Shown here: one piece after another, positions 41,599 through 48,056 of the stretch
How positions within the stretch are numbered: position 1 is the first letter of the stretch
Layout of the letters: every line of letters starts with the position of its first letter
NCBI GenBank assembly: GCA_028870845.1
Contig: JAGWOR010000019.1
Location: 1 to 48,056 of the forward strand
Origin: Gammaproteobacteria bacterium
Lineage (GTDB): Bacteria > Pseudomonadota > Gammaproteobacteria > Natronospirales > REEB76
Direction: 5' to 3'
Length of the DNA: 48,056 nucleotides
Position numbers and translations under genes: made by a program
Notes under the pieces: model-generated
Seen by the model: only the letters and a program-made list of their open reading frames with translations
Told to the model about the DNA's origin: nothing
The model's database searches: none

Positions 41599-42993
41599 TC
41601 AGGACCGGCGCCGCCGTATCCATATCAGCAGGCCGCAGGCTATCAGCAGCAAAGGCAGCACGAACAGGAATCCCAGGCTGATCACCACCTGATCCGGGTG
41701 CGTGAGAATCAGGGTCCGGTCCGGCGCGGACACGGGGTTGATGCTGATGAAGTTGTCCTGGTTGGACAGCCAGTTGAGGATGTTGAGCCCCAGCGCCAGA
41801 TTGCCGCCGTTGTTCAAATAGGCGTTGGAGAGAAAATCCCCATCGCCGGTGACCACCACGCGCTGTTCACGGTGTTTGGCCGCCGCCCCGGCAGTTTTTT
41901 TGCCGCCATTGGCGGCGGGTTTTATTTCGCGCGTCAGGCTCACGCCGATGGTCAGCGGCCCGGGCTTGTCCCCCTGTTTCGGGTTATAGCGGATACTGCC
42001 CTGCAGTTTGCCGGTGGCCAGCCAGCTGTGTGGTAGGGTCTTGAGGAAATCCTGGCTTTGCCAGCCGCTGGATGCATCCGTTTCGATGCCGGTGGCGCCT
42101 GCGAATAGGGTGGAAATGCTGAAATCGCGGGTGATGGCGTAGTCGGGTTGATATTTGGGTACCACGATGACGGTGGGATTGGTGATGCCGAACAGCTGCG
42201 AATCCGGGTCCACGATGGTGCCGTGATCGAAGCTGACACCCAATGCCTGCGCCAGGGGCTGCAGTCCATACAGCGGTCCCGGCTCTCCGAGCCACAACAG
42301 ATTCCCGCCCTGCTTGACGTATTTGACGATGATGTTGACCGCACCCGGCAACAGATTGGCCTGCGGCCCGGCGATCACCAGCACCGCGGTATTTTCCGGA
42401 ATGGTCTGGTTGGCCGCCAGATTCAGGGTTTCGATCTTGAAACCCTTGTCCTGGAGTTGCTTGCCGAAGTCGCCCAGGTCGAAATTGTGCTGGCCCAGCG
42501 GATCGCGTTCCCCATCGCCGGACAGGAACACGACATAGCGTCCAGCGGCGCGCGCCACGCTTTCAATGGCATTGGTGACGTTCAGCTCGTTGACCTGCAT
42601 CACATGCTGGCTGCGGCCCTGGTAGCTGATCACCAGTTCGCCTTCGGAGCTGATGCCCTGCTGGCGTGTGATCTCCGGATTGGTGTTGGGGTTGACGAAA
42701 TGCAGGCGAGTGTCGGGTTTCACCTGCTGGTATTTGTCCACAAAGCGGCGGATGGCATCCCGCAAGGGCTGGTTGTCGCCCACGTATGCAGTGATGTTGA
42801 GCGGTGCCTTGAGGGTTCTTAAAAGTTTCACGCTCGCCTGGGTAAGCGAGTTGCGGTGACCGTAGGTCCAATCGTCCCGGTAAACGTATTGCGTGCTCAG
42901 CCAGGCCACCAGCCCGATGACGGCCAGGAACAGGATGACGAAACTCCAGCTCTGGAGGTGGATGAGCAGACGTGATTTACGGGTGACGCGCAT
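41599..42993 (-). CDS. GldG-like ABC-associated periplasmic protein
   Basis: 464 residues. A membrane anchor at about 14-36 is followed by a long extracytoplasmic domain of the ABC_transp_aux/GldG type: LNITAYVGDNQPLRDAIRRF, VNPNTNPEITRQQGI, VNAIESVAR-like stretches and the unusual GDGERDPLGQHNFDLGD. A second membrane helix and a short basic tail (GLLIWIRRRRS) end the protein. In Bacteroidetes GldG is part of a gliding-associated ABC system, but the family is widespread in non-gliding bacteria with unknown cargo. It starts 6 bases after the permease gene. Confidence 0.87.
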   Translation of the reverse strand: MRVTRKSRLLIHLQSWSFVILFLAVIGLVAWLSTQYVYRDDWTYGHRNSLTQASVKLLRTLKAPLNITAYVGDNQPLRDAIRRFVDKYQQVKPDTRLHFVNPNTNPEITRQQGISSEGELVISYQGRSQHVMQVNELNVTNAIESVARAAGRYVVFLSGDGERDPLGQHNFDLGDFGKQLQDKGFKIETLNLAANQTIPENTAVLVIAGPQANLLPGAVNIIVKYVKQGGNLLWLGEPGPLYGLQPLAQALGVSFDHGTIVDPDSQLFGITNPTVIVVPKYQPDYAITRDFSISTLFAGATGIETDASSGWQSQDFLKTLPHSWLATGKLQGSIRYNPKQGDKPGPLTIGVSLTREIKPAANGGKKTAGAAAKHREQRVVVTGDGDFLSNAYLNNGGNLALGLNILNWLSNQDNFISINPVSAPDRTLILTHPDQVVISLGFLFVLPLLLIACGLLIWIRRRRS

Positions 42994-42999
42994 GGCGGT

Positions 43000-43755
43000 T
43001 CAGTGCTGCAGCCGGTAGGTGTCCAGCCGGCGGATGCTGAGTACCAGGAACGTGAGGATGAACAGCAAGTAATAGGCCACGTCCGTGGTATTGAAGCTGC
43101 CGCGCAACAGCGAGCCATAATGATCCAGCAGCGACAGGTAATGGAAAACCGGGCTGTAATCTCCACTGCCGCTGCCGGCCCAGCTGATGATCCACAACAT
43201 CAATAACAGCCCGAAACTGCTGATGGCCGCCACCACCGGCTGCCTGGTTAAGGTGGAGATGAACAGGCCCGCGGCAGAGAATGCGCCCAGCAGCAGCCCG
43301 AGCCCCAAAACCCCGGAAAACAGCTTGCCGTAGTCCAGGTGCGTGCCCAGCGCCAGCGATAACGGCATGAGGGTAATGAGGCCGAGCATGATGAGCAGGA
43401 ACATCAGCAGACCCAGATACTTTCCCAGCACGATTTCCGTCATGCTCACCGGTGCCGACAGCAGCAGGCTTAGGGTGCCGCTGCGGCGTTCCCCCGAGAT
43501 CAGCCCCATGCTGAGCAGCGGTACCACCATGAGCATCACCACGCTGGCGGTGCTGAACACCGCCCCGGCCACCGCGTCGGTGACGCCGGGGGCGTTGGGC
43601 ATGCCGGCCAGACTGGGGGAGATTTTCAGGAAGTTGTCCACTTGCACCAGAAACACCCAGGCGTTGATGAACAGGATGACCGCCAAGACGCACCAGGCCA
43701 GCGGCGACAGGAACAGGTTTTTGAATTCACGCCAGGCGATGCTGAAGGTCATCAT
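43000..43755 (-). CDS. ABC-2 type permease, GldF-like
   Basis: 251 residues with six predicted membrane helices in the ABC-2 layout. The first helix is around FLSPLAWCVLAVILFINAWV, followed by the loop ISGERRSGTLSLLLSAPVSM that is characteristic of ABC-2 permeases at the cytoplasmic coupling region. Its start overlaps the ATPase stop by 4 bases (ATGA). It would form the membrane channel of the cassette with the neighbouring ATPase; the cargo is unknown. Confidence 0.9.
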   Translation of the reverse strand: MMTFSIAWREFKNLFLSPLAWCVLAVILFINAWVFLVQVDNFLKISPSLAGMPNAPGVTDAVAGAVFSTASVVMLMVVPLLSMGLISGERRSGTLSLLLSAPVSMTEIVLGKYLGLLMFLLIMLGLITLMPLSLALGTHLDYGKLFSGVLGLGLLLGAFSAAGLFISTLTRQPVVAAISSFGLLLMLWIISWAGSGSGDYSPVFHYLSLLDHYGSLLRGSFNTTDVAYYLLFILTFLVLSIRRLDTYRLQH

Positions 43756-44732
43756 GCGGCACGCTCCTGGACGGGAGCCGCGCCTGCGGATTCGTCGGCA
43801 GTGGTCAAATCCACGAAAATCTGTTCCAGGGACTGTTGCTCCGGGGTGAGCTCCAAAAGCCCCCAGCCGTGCTTCACCACTGCCGCGGCCACGGCTTCAG
43901 CAGGATTGGCATCTGCCTTGAAATGCAAGCGCACTGAACAGTCAGTGAGCTTTTCAACTTCTGTCACACCGGGCAATTTTCCCAGAAGCGCCGCATCGGG
44001 CGCTTGCCTGCAGGTGAGCACCAGGCTGGTGGAGCGCAGACGCAGTTTCAGGCCGGCGAGGGAATCGTTGAACACCAGATGACCCTTATGGATGATTTGC
44101 ACCCGGCTGCAGACCGTTTGCACTTCAGGGAGGATGTGGGTGGAAAGAATCACGCCGTGTTCCTTGCCGAGTTCCACGATCAGGTTACGGATTTCGCGTA
44201 TCTGGATGGGATCCAGTCCCACGGTGGGTTCGTCGAGGATCACCACCGCGGGGGAGTGGATGATGGCCTGGGCGATGCCCACCCGCTGCCGGTAACCTTT
44301 GGACAGATTGTTGATGAGCCTGCGGCCCATGTGCTTGAGACCGCAGCGCTGTTTGGCAAGCTCGAGGGCGGCCAGCCGCTTGTTTCGCGGGATCCGGTTC
44401 AGGCAGGCGCAGTACAACAGGTACTCATCCACCGTCAGGTCGGTGTACAGCGGCGGCTGTTCCGGAAGGTAGCCGATGCAGGCCTTGGCGCGCCTCGGCT
44501 GGTCCAGCAGATCGATGCCATTGATCAGGATGCGGCCGGCGCTGGGCGCCAGGTTGCCTGATAATATCTGCATGGTGGTGGTCTTGCCGGCGCCGTTTGG
44601 ACCCAGGAAACCCAAAATTTCGCCTTTATTGAGCTGGAAATTCAGGTTCTGCACCGCGCAGTGGTCGTCGTAGTATCGATACAGATTCTCGACTTCCACA
44701 AGGAGGTTTTCGGTAGACATACTGCTGGTCAT
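43752..44732 (-). CDS. ABC transporter ATPase, GldA-like
   Basis: 326 residues if it starts at the ATG at 44732; an ATG at 44720 is equally plausible, and a longer frame to 44888 is not supported. Walker A is GPNGAGKTT, the Q-loop region YLPEQPPLY, the signature LSKGYRQRVGIAQA, Walker B VVILDEPTVGLDP, and the switch His lies in ILSTHILPE. A C-terminal extension of about 80 residues is of the DUF4162 type seen in ABC-2 exporters. First gene of the four-gene cassette. Its promoter should lie in the 252-base divergent region shared with the desaturase. Confidence 0.92.
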   Translation of the reverse strand: MTSSMSTENLLVEVENLYRYYDDHCAVQNLNFQLNKGEILGFLGPNGAGKTTTMQILSGNLAPSAGRILINGIDLLDQPRRAKACIGYLPEQPPLYTDLTVDEYLLYCACLNRIPRNKRLAALELAKQRCGLKHMGRRLINNLSKGYRQRVGIAQAIIHSPAVVILDEPTVGLDPIQIREIRNLIVELGKEHGVILSTHILPEVQTVCSRVQIIHKGHLVFNDSLAGLKLRLRSTSLVLTCRQAPDAALLGKLPGVTEVEKLTDCSVRLHFKADANPAEAVAAAVVKHGWGLLELTPEQQSLEQIFVDLTTADESAGAAPVQERAA

Positions 44733-44802
44733 AATTCCGGTCTGGAAGTGTCGATACCAAATGATTCTATGTCTGAACGGCAGCACGTCAACGGGACAGT
44801 GC

Positions 44803-44828
44803 CGTCGCGACGACAGTCTATAGTCGTC
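44803..44828. promoter_or_regulatory. Nested palindromes between the ABC cassette and the desaturase gene
   Basis: Within the 252-base divergent region 44733-44984 there is a perfect 10-base palindrome CGTCGCGACG (44803-44812). It runs into an inverted repeat GACGAC-N8-GTCGTC (44809-44828). The spacer contains TATAGT-like -10 sequence on the plus strand and TATAGA on the minus strand. This could be an operator for one or both genes; no matching regulator is in the window. Confidence 0.4.
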
Positions 44829-44984
44829 ATGACTTCTGAAAAGTTCCGAATCAGGCCGAAGTTTTACGGTCCAGGAGCCGAATTGCAAGCCGGCGGTTCG
44901 CCCGGAAATTGTACTAGGAGCATTATGGTTAAATCATGCTAATATCCAAATTCCTCATTCTATGAACATATCGAGGCACTGGCA

Positions 44985-46166
44985 TTGATTTTGATCCACG
45001 GCTTGTTGGGATTACCGGTCTGGGCCCTGTTTATCGTGGCCCCGGTTTTTATTCATCTCACTATCGTTGCCGTCACACTGTTTCTGCATCGTGATCAGAC
45101 CCACCGGGGCCTGGTATTGCATGCTTCGGTCCGGCATTTTTTCCGTTTCTGGTTGTGGCTGACCACCGGCATGGTTACCCGTGAGTGGGTGGCGGTGCAT
45201 CGCAAGCATCATGCGAACTGCGAGACGGATGATGACCCGCACAGTCCGCAGGTTCGGGGCCTGCTCAAAGTACTGTTGGAAGGTGCGGAACTGTACCGCG
45301 CGGAAGCAAAACACAAGGAAACAGTTGATAAATACGGCCGCGGTACAGTGGACGACTGGATCGAACGCCATTTGTACAGCCGGCATCCGATTTACGGCGT
45401 CAGCCTGATGCTCATTCTGGATGTCTTGCTGCTGGGGCTGCCGGGCATCACCGTGTGGGCGGTGCAGATGCTGGCCATACCCGTGCTGGCAGCAGGCGTG
45501 GTCAACGGCATGGGGCACTATTCCGGTTACCGGAATTTCGAGTGCAAGGATGCCGCCACCAACCTGATGCCATGGGGGTTGATTGTCGGCGGCGAGGAAC
45601 TGCACAACAACCATCACGCATTTCCAAGTTCCGCGCGTTTTTCCCAACGTCCCTGGGAAGTCGACCTGGGCTGGTGGTACATACGCGTGCTGGAATTCCT
45701 GCACCTGGCCACCGTTTTGAGAGTGGCTCCCAAGCCGGTGATCTCGGGCAATTCTGAGCAGGTGGATTTGAACACTGTGCAGGCCGTGATTGTTAATCGC
45801 ATGCACGTGCTGCGTGACTATTGCCGTGAGGTTATCTGGCCGATGCTGGCCTCGGAGAAGCACGCCGCAGGCGCTACCGCCGGCAAGCTGTTTGCCAAGG
45901 CGCGCCGCTTGTTGACCCGCGATACGTCGTTGCTGGACTCACGCAGCCTTTCGCGCCTGCAGGAAACCCTGGCACACAGCCAGAAATTGCAGACAGTTTA
46001 TGAATTCAGGCAGCGTTTGCAGGCGCTTTGGGAGAACCGCACGATTTCCAATGAACGCCTGTTGCAGCAGTTCAAGGACTGGTGCGCCCAGGCCGAGGCA
46101 ACCGGTATCGCCGCGTTGCGCGATTTTGCCCGGCAGCTCAAGGGCTATACGCTACAAGCAGCCTGA
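44985..46166 (+). CDS. Membrane fatty-acid desaturase (delta-9 acyl desaturase family)
   Basis: 393 residues from a TTG start with GAGG 8 bases upstream; no in-frame ATG is nearby. The three histidine boxes that hold the di-iron centre are present: HRDQTH (35-40), HRKHH (72-76) and HNNHH (207-211), with an extra NGMGH at 174-178. Four hydrophobic segments flank the boxes. The length and the box spacing match bacterial and eukaryotic acyl-CoA/phospholipid delta-9 desaturases such as Pseudomonas DesA/DesB. The last ~110 residues form a charged helical tail. It should introduce a double bond into membrane acyl chains aerobically. No electron-donor reductase gene is adjacent. Confidence 0.92.
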   Translation: MILIHGLLGLPVWALFIVAPVFIHLTIVAVTLFLHRDQTHRGLVLHASVRHFFRFWLWLTTGMVTREWVAVHRKHHANCETDDDPHSPQVRGLLKVLLEGAELYRAEAKHKETVDKYGRGTVDDWIERHLYSRHPIYGVSLMLILDVLLLGLPGITVWAVQMLAIPVLAAGVVNGMGHYSGYRNFECKDAATNLMPWGLIVGGEELHNNHHAFPSSARFSQRPWEVDLGWWYIRVLEFLHLATVLRVAPKPVISGNSEQVDLNTVQAVIVNRMHVLRDYCREVIWPMLASEKHAAGATAGKLFAKARRLLTRDTSLLDSRSLSRLQETLAHSQKLQTVYEFRQRLQALWENRTISNERLLQQFKDWCAQAEATGIAALRDFARQLKGYTLQAA

Positions 46167-46179
46167 TATCAACCGCCAT

Positions 46180-46215
46180 AAACACAAAACCCGCCGTGCG
46201 GCGGGTTTTGTGTTT
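46180..46215. terminator. Strong bidirectional terminator between desaturase and rpmG
   Basis: A perfect 17-base inverted repeat with a two-base centre: AAACACAAAACCCGCCG (46180-46196), TG, CGGCGGGTTTTGTGTTT (46199-46215). The G/C core is flanked by A-runs and T-runs on both sides, so it can end the desaturase transcript on the plus strand and the rpmB-rpmG transcript on the minus strand. Confidence 0.93.
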
Positions 46216-46245
46216 ATGGCTTTCGCCGGATGGCGGCACGCTTGC

Positions 46246-46401
46246 CTATTTGATCTTTGCTTCCTTATAGGCCACGTGCTTGCGCACCACCGGATCAAAC
46301 TTCTGGATCTCCATCTTATCCGGGTGCAGGCGCCGGTTTTTGGTGGTGGTGTAGTAGTGGCCGGTGTCGGCGCTGGAAACCAGTTTGATTTTTTCGCGCA
46401 T
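46246..46401 (-). CDS. rpmG: 50S ribosomal protein L33
   Basis: 51 residues, the normal size of L33. I translated it directly from the minus strand; it begins [20 protein letters not shown] and ends with [13 protein letters not shown]. It has the conserved TKNRR and KMEIQKFDP and no zinc-binding cysteines, so it is the Cys-free form. It lies 10 bases after rpmB and just before the strong terminator. Confidence 0.97.
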   Translation of the reverse strand: MREKIKLVSSADTGHYYTTTKNRRLHPDKMEIQKFDPVVRKHVAYKEAKIK

Positions 46402-46411
46402 GGTTCAATCC

Positions 46412-46648
46412 TCAGAGTTTCTCGCCACGGGCCCGCAGATCTGCGACCACCTGTTCAATGCCGAGTTTATCAATCGTGCGCATGCCCTTGGTTGAAACGC
46501 GCAGCGTAACAAAGCGCTTTTCACCCTCCAGCCAGAAGCGGTGGGTGTGAAGGTTGGGTAGAAAGCGCCGGCGTTTCTTGTTATTGGCGTGCGAGACGGT
46601 GTTTCCGGTAACCGGACCTTTGCCTGTGACCTGACAGACTCTCGACAT
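46412..46648 (-). CDS. rpmB: 50S ribosomal protein L28
   Basis: 78 residues from the ATG at 46648 ([20 protein letters not shown]), exactly the expected L28 length; a longer frame to 46720 is not used. Conserved [18 protein letters not shown] and [12 protein letters not shown] are present. GAGGAT lies upstream of the ATG. The order rpmB-rpmG downstream of radC is widely conserved. Confidence 0.97.
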   Translation of the reverse strand: MSRVCQVTGKGPVTGNTVSHANNKKRRRFLPNLHTHRFWLEGEKRFVTLRVSTKGMRTIDKLGIEQVVADLRARGEKL

Positions 46649-46729
46649 GCTGCAATCCTCTTGAAACCCGTGTACCGGAGCAAAGGGGCGGTATTTTAGC
46701 AGCCACGCACTGTTTGGCAAGCCGCAGAC

Positions 46730-47404
46730 CTACAGCAAGCCGCGTTCCGCGAAGGACACGGCCTCACCGTCGCCCACCACGAAATGATCCAGTACCCGGA
46801 TGTCCACCAGCGCCAGGGCTTCTTTCAGGCGCCGGGTCAGGCGCCGGTCGGCGTCGCTGGGTTCGGCCACTCCACTGGGATGGTTATGGGCAAAAATCAG
46901 GGCCGCGGCGTTGTGGGCTATGGCCTGCCGCACCACCTCCCGGGGATGGACACTAGCCCCGTCCAGGGTGCCGTAAAACAATTCTTCGAAGGCAATCACC
47001 CTGTGGCGGTTGTCCAGGTACAGGCAGCAGAATACTTCACGCGGCCGATCCCGTAAGCGGGTGATGATGTAGCTGCGGGATGACTGCGGGTCCTGCAATG
47101 GATTGCCGCGCTGCAGGCTTTCACCCAGGTGGCGCAGGCTCAATTCCAGGACCGCCTGCAGCAGGGCGTATTTCGCCGGACCCAGCCCGGCTGCGGCGCA
47201 CAAGCGCTCGCGGCCGGCGCCCAGCAGACCCCTCAGCCCTTTGAATTCGGTGAGCAATTCCCTGGCCAGGTCCACGGCAGTTTTGCCGGGAACGCCGCTA
47301 TTCAGGAAAATCGCCAGCAGCTCAGCGTCCGATAGGGCCTGCGGCCCCCGTGCCAGGAGCTTTTCGCGGGGCCGTTCATCCATGGGCCAGTGCTTGATCG
47401 CCAT
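46730..47404 (-). CDS. radC: RadC family JAB/MPN+ domain protein
   Basis: 224 residues from the ATG at 47404 ([20 protein letters not shown]), matching E. coli RadC length; a frame extending to 47566 has no family support. The N-terminal half is a helix-hairpin-helix region ([15 protein letters not shown] ... [13 protein letters not shown]). The C-terminal JAB domain has the metal motif [14 protein letters not shown]. The true activity is unknown; the old link to recombination repair is disputed. Together with rpmB-rpmG this is the standard gammaproteobacterial arrangement. An 81-base gap separates it from rpmB. Confidence 0.95.
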   Translation of the reverse strand: MAIKHWPMDERPREKLLARGPQALSDAELLAIFLNSGVPGKTAVDLARELLTEFKGLRGLLGAGRERLCAAAGLGPAKYALLQAVLELSLRHLGESLQRGNPLQDPQSSRSYIITRLRDRPREVFCCLYLDNRHRVIAFEELFYGTLDGASVHPREVVRQAIAHNAAALIFAHNHPSGVAEPSDADRRLTRRLKEALALVDIRVLDHFVVGDGEAVSFAERGLL

Positions 47405-47573
47405 CCGTAGCGCCTTATTCAGGTATCCTGGTAGGCTTGAGTGTGCCCAAAGGCGGGCGCCAGGTAAATGCTTGATTGAGTCCATACCTTTCTGAGTATG
47501 GCAACCAGGTTGTTTGCCGGTTATGGCATGACCTTGCCACTGATTGCTTTTTGGGGATACGCCCAAGCTTGCA
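47405..47573. other. Intergenic region between radC and the rRNA promoter
   Basis: About 170 bases separating divergent radC and the rRNA operon. I see no gene in it. It must hold the radC promoter, but no clear boxes stand out. It turns A/T-rich towards 47574, where the rRNA upstream element starts. Confidence 0.5.
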
Positions 47574-47628
47574 AATAGCCTAAAATAGCAAGTAATTCCG
47601 TTGACCTGCCATTTGCGGCCTGTATAAT
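47574..47628 (+). promoter_or_regulatory. rRNA operon promoter with UP-like element
   Basis: -35 TTGACC (47601-47606), a 16-base spacer and a perfect -10 TATAAT (47623-47628). It is preceded by an A/T-rich tract (47574-47598) like a UP element and followed by a G/C-rich discriminator, as expected for stringent control. Transcription should start near 47635. Confidence 0.88.
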
Positions 47629-47638
47629 GGTCGGTCTG

Positions 47639-47671
47639 CCCGGGATAATCTCCCGGGCCCGTTCTTTAACA
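47639..47671 (+). promoter_or_regulatory. rRNA leader antitermination site (boxB hairpin and boxA)
   Basis: A perfect hairpin CCCGGGA-TAATC-TCCCGGG (47639-47657) is followed 3 bases later by GTTCTTTAACA (47661-47671), which matches the E. coli rRNA boxA (TGCTCTTTAACA) closely. The order boxB then boxA is that of rRNA leaders, where the Nus factor complex loads. Confidence 0.82.
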
Positions 47672-47705
47672 GCATAATCAAGTAACTTGTGTGGGCGCTC
47701 GCGTC

Positions 47706-47726
47706 AAGGTTTGAGACCCAAACCTT
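47706..47726 (+). promoter_or_regulatory. rRNA leader hairpin
   Basis: A perfect 8-base stem AAGGTTTG (47706-47713) / CAAACCTT (47719-47726) with a five-base loop, between boxA and the mature 16S start. It is probably a folding or processing element of the leader. Confidence 0.55.
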
Positions 47727-47810
47727 AAAGATGAAGAGTGGCCCAAAATTGAGAACAGTAGTTCAAAAGTTTCGGGTTCATCTCGATGATTGCTAGTTTT
47801 TTGCTAGCTT

Positions 47811-48056
47811 TAATTGAAGAGTTTGATCCTGGCTCAGATTGAACGCTGGCGGCATGCCTAACACATGCAAGTCGAACGGCAGCATGACGTGTAGCAATAC
47901 ATGTTGATGGCGAGTGGCGGACGGGTGAGTAATGCATAGGAATCTGCCCAGTAGCGGGGGACAACCCGGAGAAATCCGGGCTAATACCGCATACGCCCTA
48001 CGGGGGAAAGCGGGGGACCGAAAGGCCTCGCACTATTGGATGAGCCTATGTCGGAT
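47811..48056 (+). rRNA. rrs: 16S ribosomal RNA, 5' part (continues past the window)
   Basis: It carries the conserved 16S 5' end, TTGAAGAGTTTGATCCTGGC, then the universal stretches CTAACACATGCAAGTCGAAC, GGCGGACGGGTGAGTAA and GCTAATACCGCATACG. The start is set by aligning to E. coli base 1 and may be off by a few bases. About 246 bases are visible, covering V1 and part of V2. The pattern is gammaproteobacterial. The rest of the operon lies beyond the right edge. Confidence 0.97.

Noticed and set aside
44962-44988. Eight-codon frame ATG AAC ATA ... TGA overlapping the desaturase TTG start
   Set aside because: It could act in translational coupling, but it has no ribosome binding site and no regulatory codon pattern; too short to support.
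1-48056. CRISPR arrays, insertion sequences, integrases, tRNAs
   Set aside because: I looked for regularly spaced repeats, transposase or integrase-like proteins and tRNA-like cloverleaf ends (GTTCRANNC, CCA) and found none that I could support.

Overview
The window reads as chromosomal DNA of a Gammaproteobacterium. Three things support this. The left third follows the Pseudomonas aeruginosa order pyrB - (pyrR) - ruvX - yqgE - tonB3 - gshB - pilG - pilH - pilI - pilJ - (pilK) - chpA - (chpB) - chpC. Single-copy housekeeping pairs appear as expected (rsmE-bioA, ampD-ampE, radC-rpmB-rpmG). The right edge carries an rRNA promoter, a leader and the first ~246 bases of a gammaproteobacterial-type 16S gene. 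There is no phage, insertion sequence, CRISPR array or tRNA that I can see. Nearly every base is coding, and many genes overlap by 1-11 bases.

Layout. 1-1788: 3' part of a prolyl-oligopeptidase-family (S9) peptidase, more A/T-rich than its neighbours. 1862-6695 (-): operon gshB-tonB-yqgE-ruvX-pyrB-pyrK. 6974-16375 (+): Pil-Chp chemosensory operon controlling type IV pili (pilG, pilH, pilI, pilJ, chpA, chpC), without the receptor methyltransferase pilK or the methylesterase chpB. 16443-24148 (+): complete tryptophan operon behind a trpL attenuator, with a DAHP synthase as first structural gene, then trpE-trpG-trpD-trpCF-trpB-trpA. Every gene junction overlaps. 24181-33973: a mannoside-use locus. 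One strand carries an MFS sugar transporter, a PfkB fructokinase, an AGE-family isomerase, a GH92 mannosidase and a GH47 mannosidase; a second GH92 gene is divergent.

33992-38581: rsmE, bioA, ampD, ampE and a BtuF-like cobalamin-binding protein. 38644-44732 (-): cob(I)alamin adenosyltransferase, a type II toxin-antitoxin pair, mutM, and a four-gene GldA/GldF/GldG/DUF4340 ABC-export cassette. 44985-46166 (+): a fatty-acid desaturase. 46246-47404 (-): rpmG, rpmB and radC. 47574-48056 (+): rRNA promoter, boxB/boxA leader and 16S start.

How the parts work together. The Pil-Chp genes form a phosphorelay from receptor PilJ through CheW-like couplers PilI and ChpC to the kinase ChpA and the single-domain regulators PilG and PilH. 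The trp operon makes its own DAHP and takes chorismate to tryptophan under attenuation. The mannoside locus suggests this route: exported GH47/GH92 enzymes strip alpha-mannose from high-mannose glycans, the MFS protein imports mannose, the isomerase makes fructose and the kinase makes fructose-6-phosphate. The most unusual points are this locus with its rare bacterial GH47, the apparently leaderless trpL with an extra hairpin inside the attenuator, the missing adaptation enzymes in the Pil-Chp cluster, and nested palindromes around the toxin-antitoxin -10 box.
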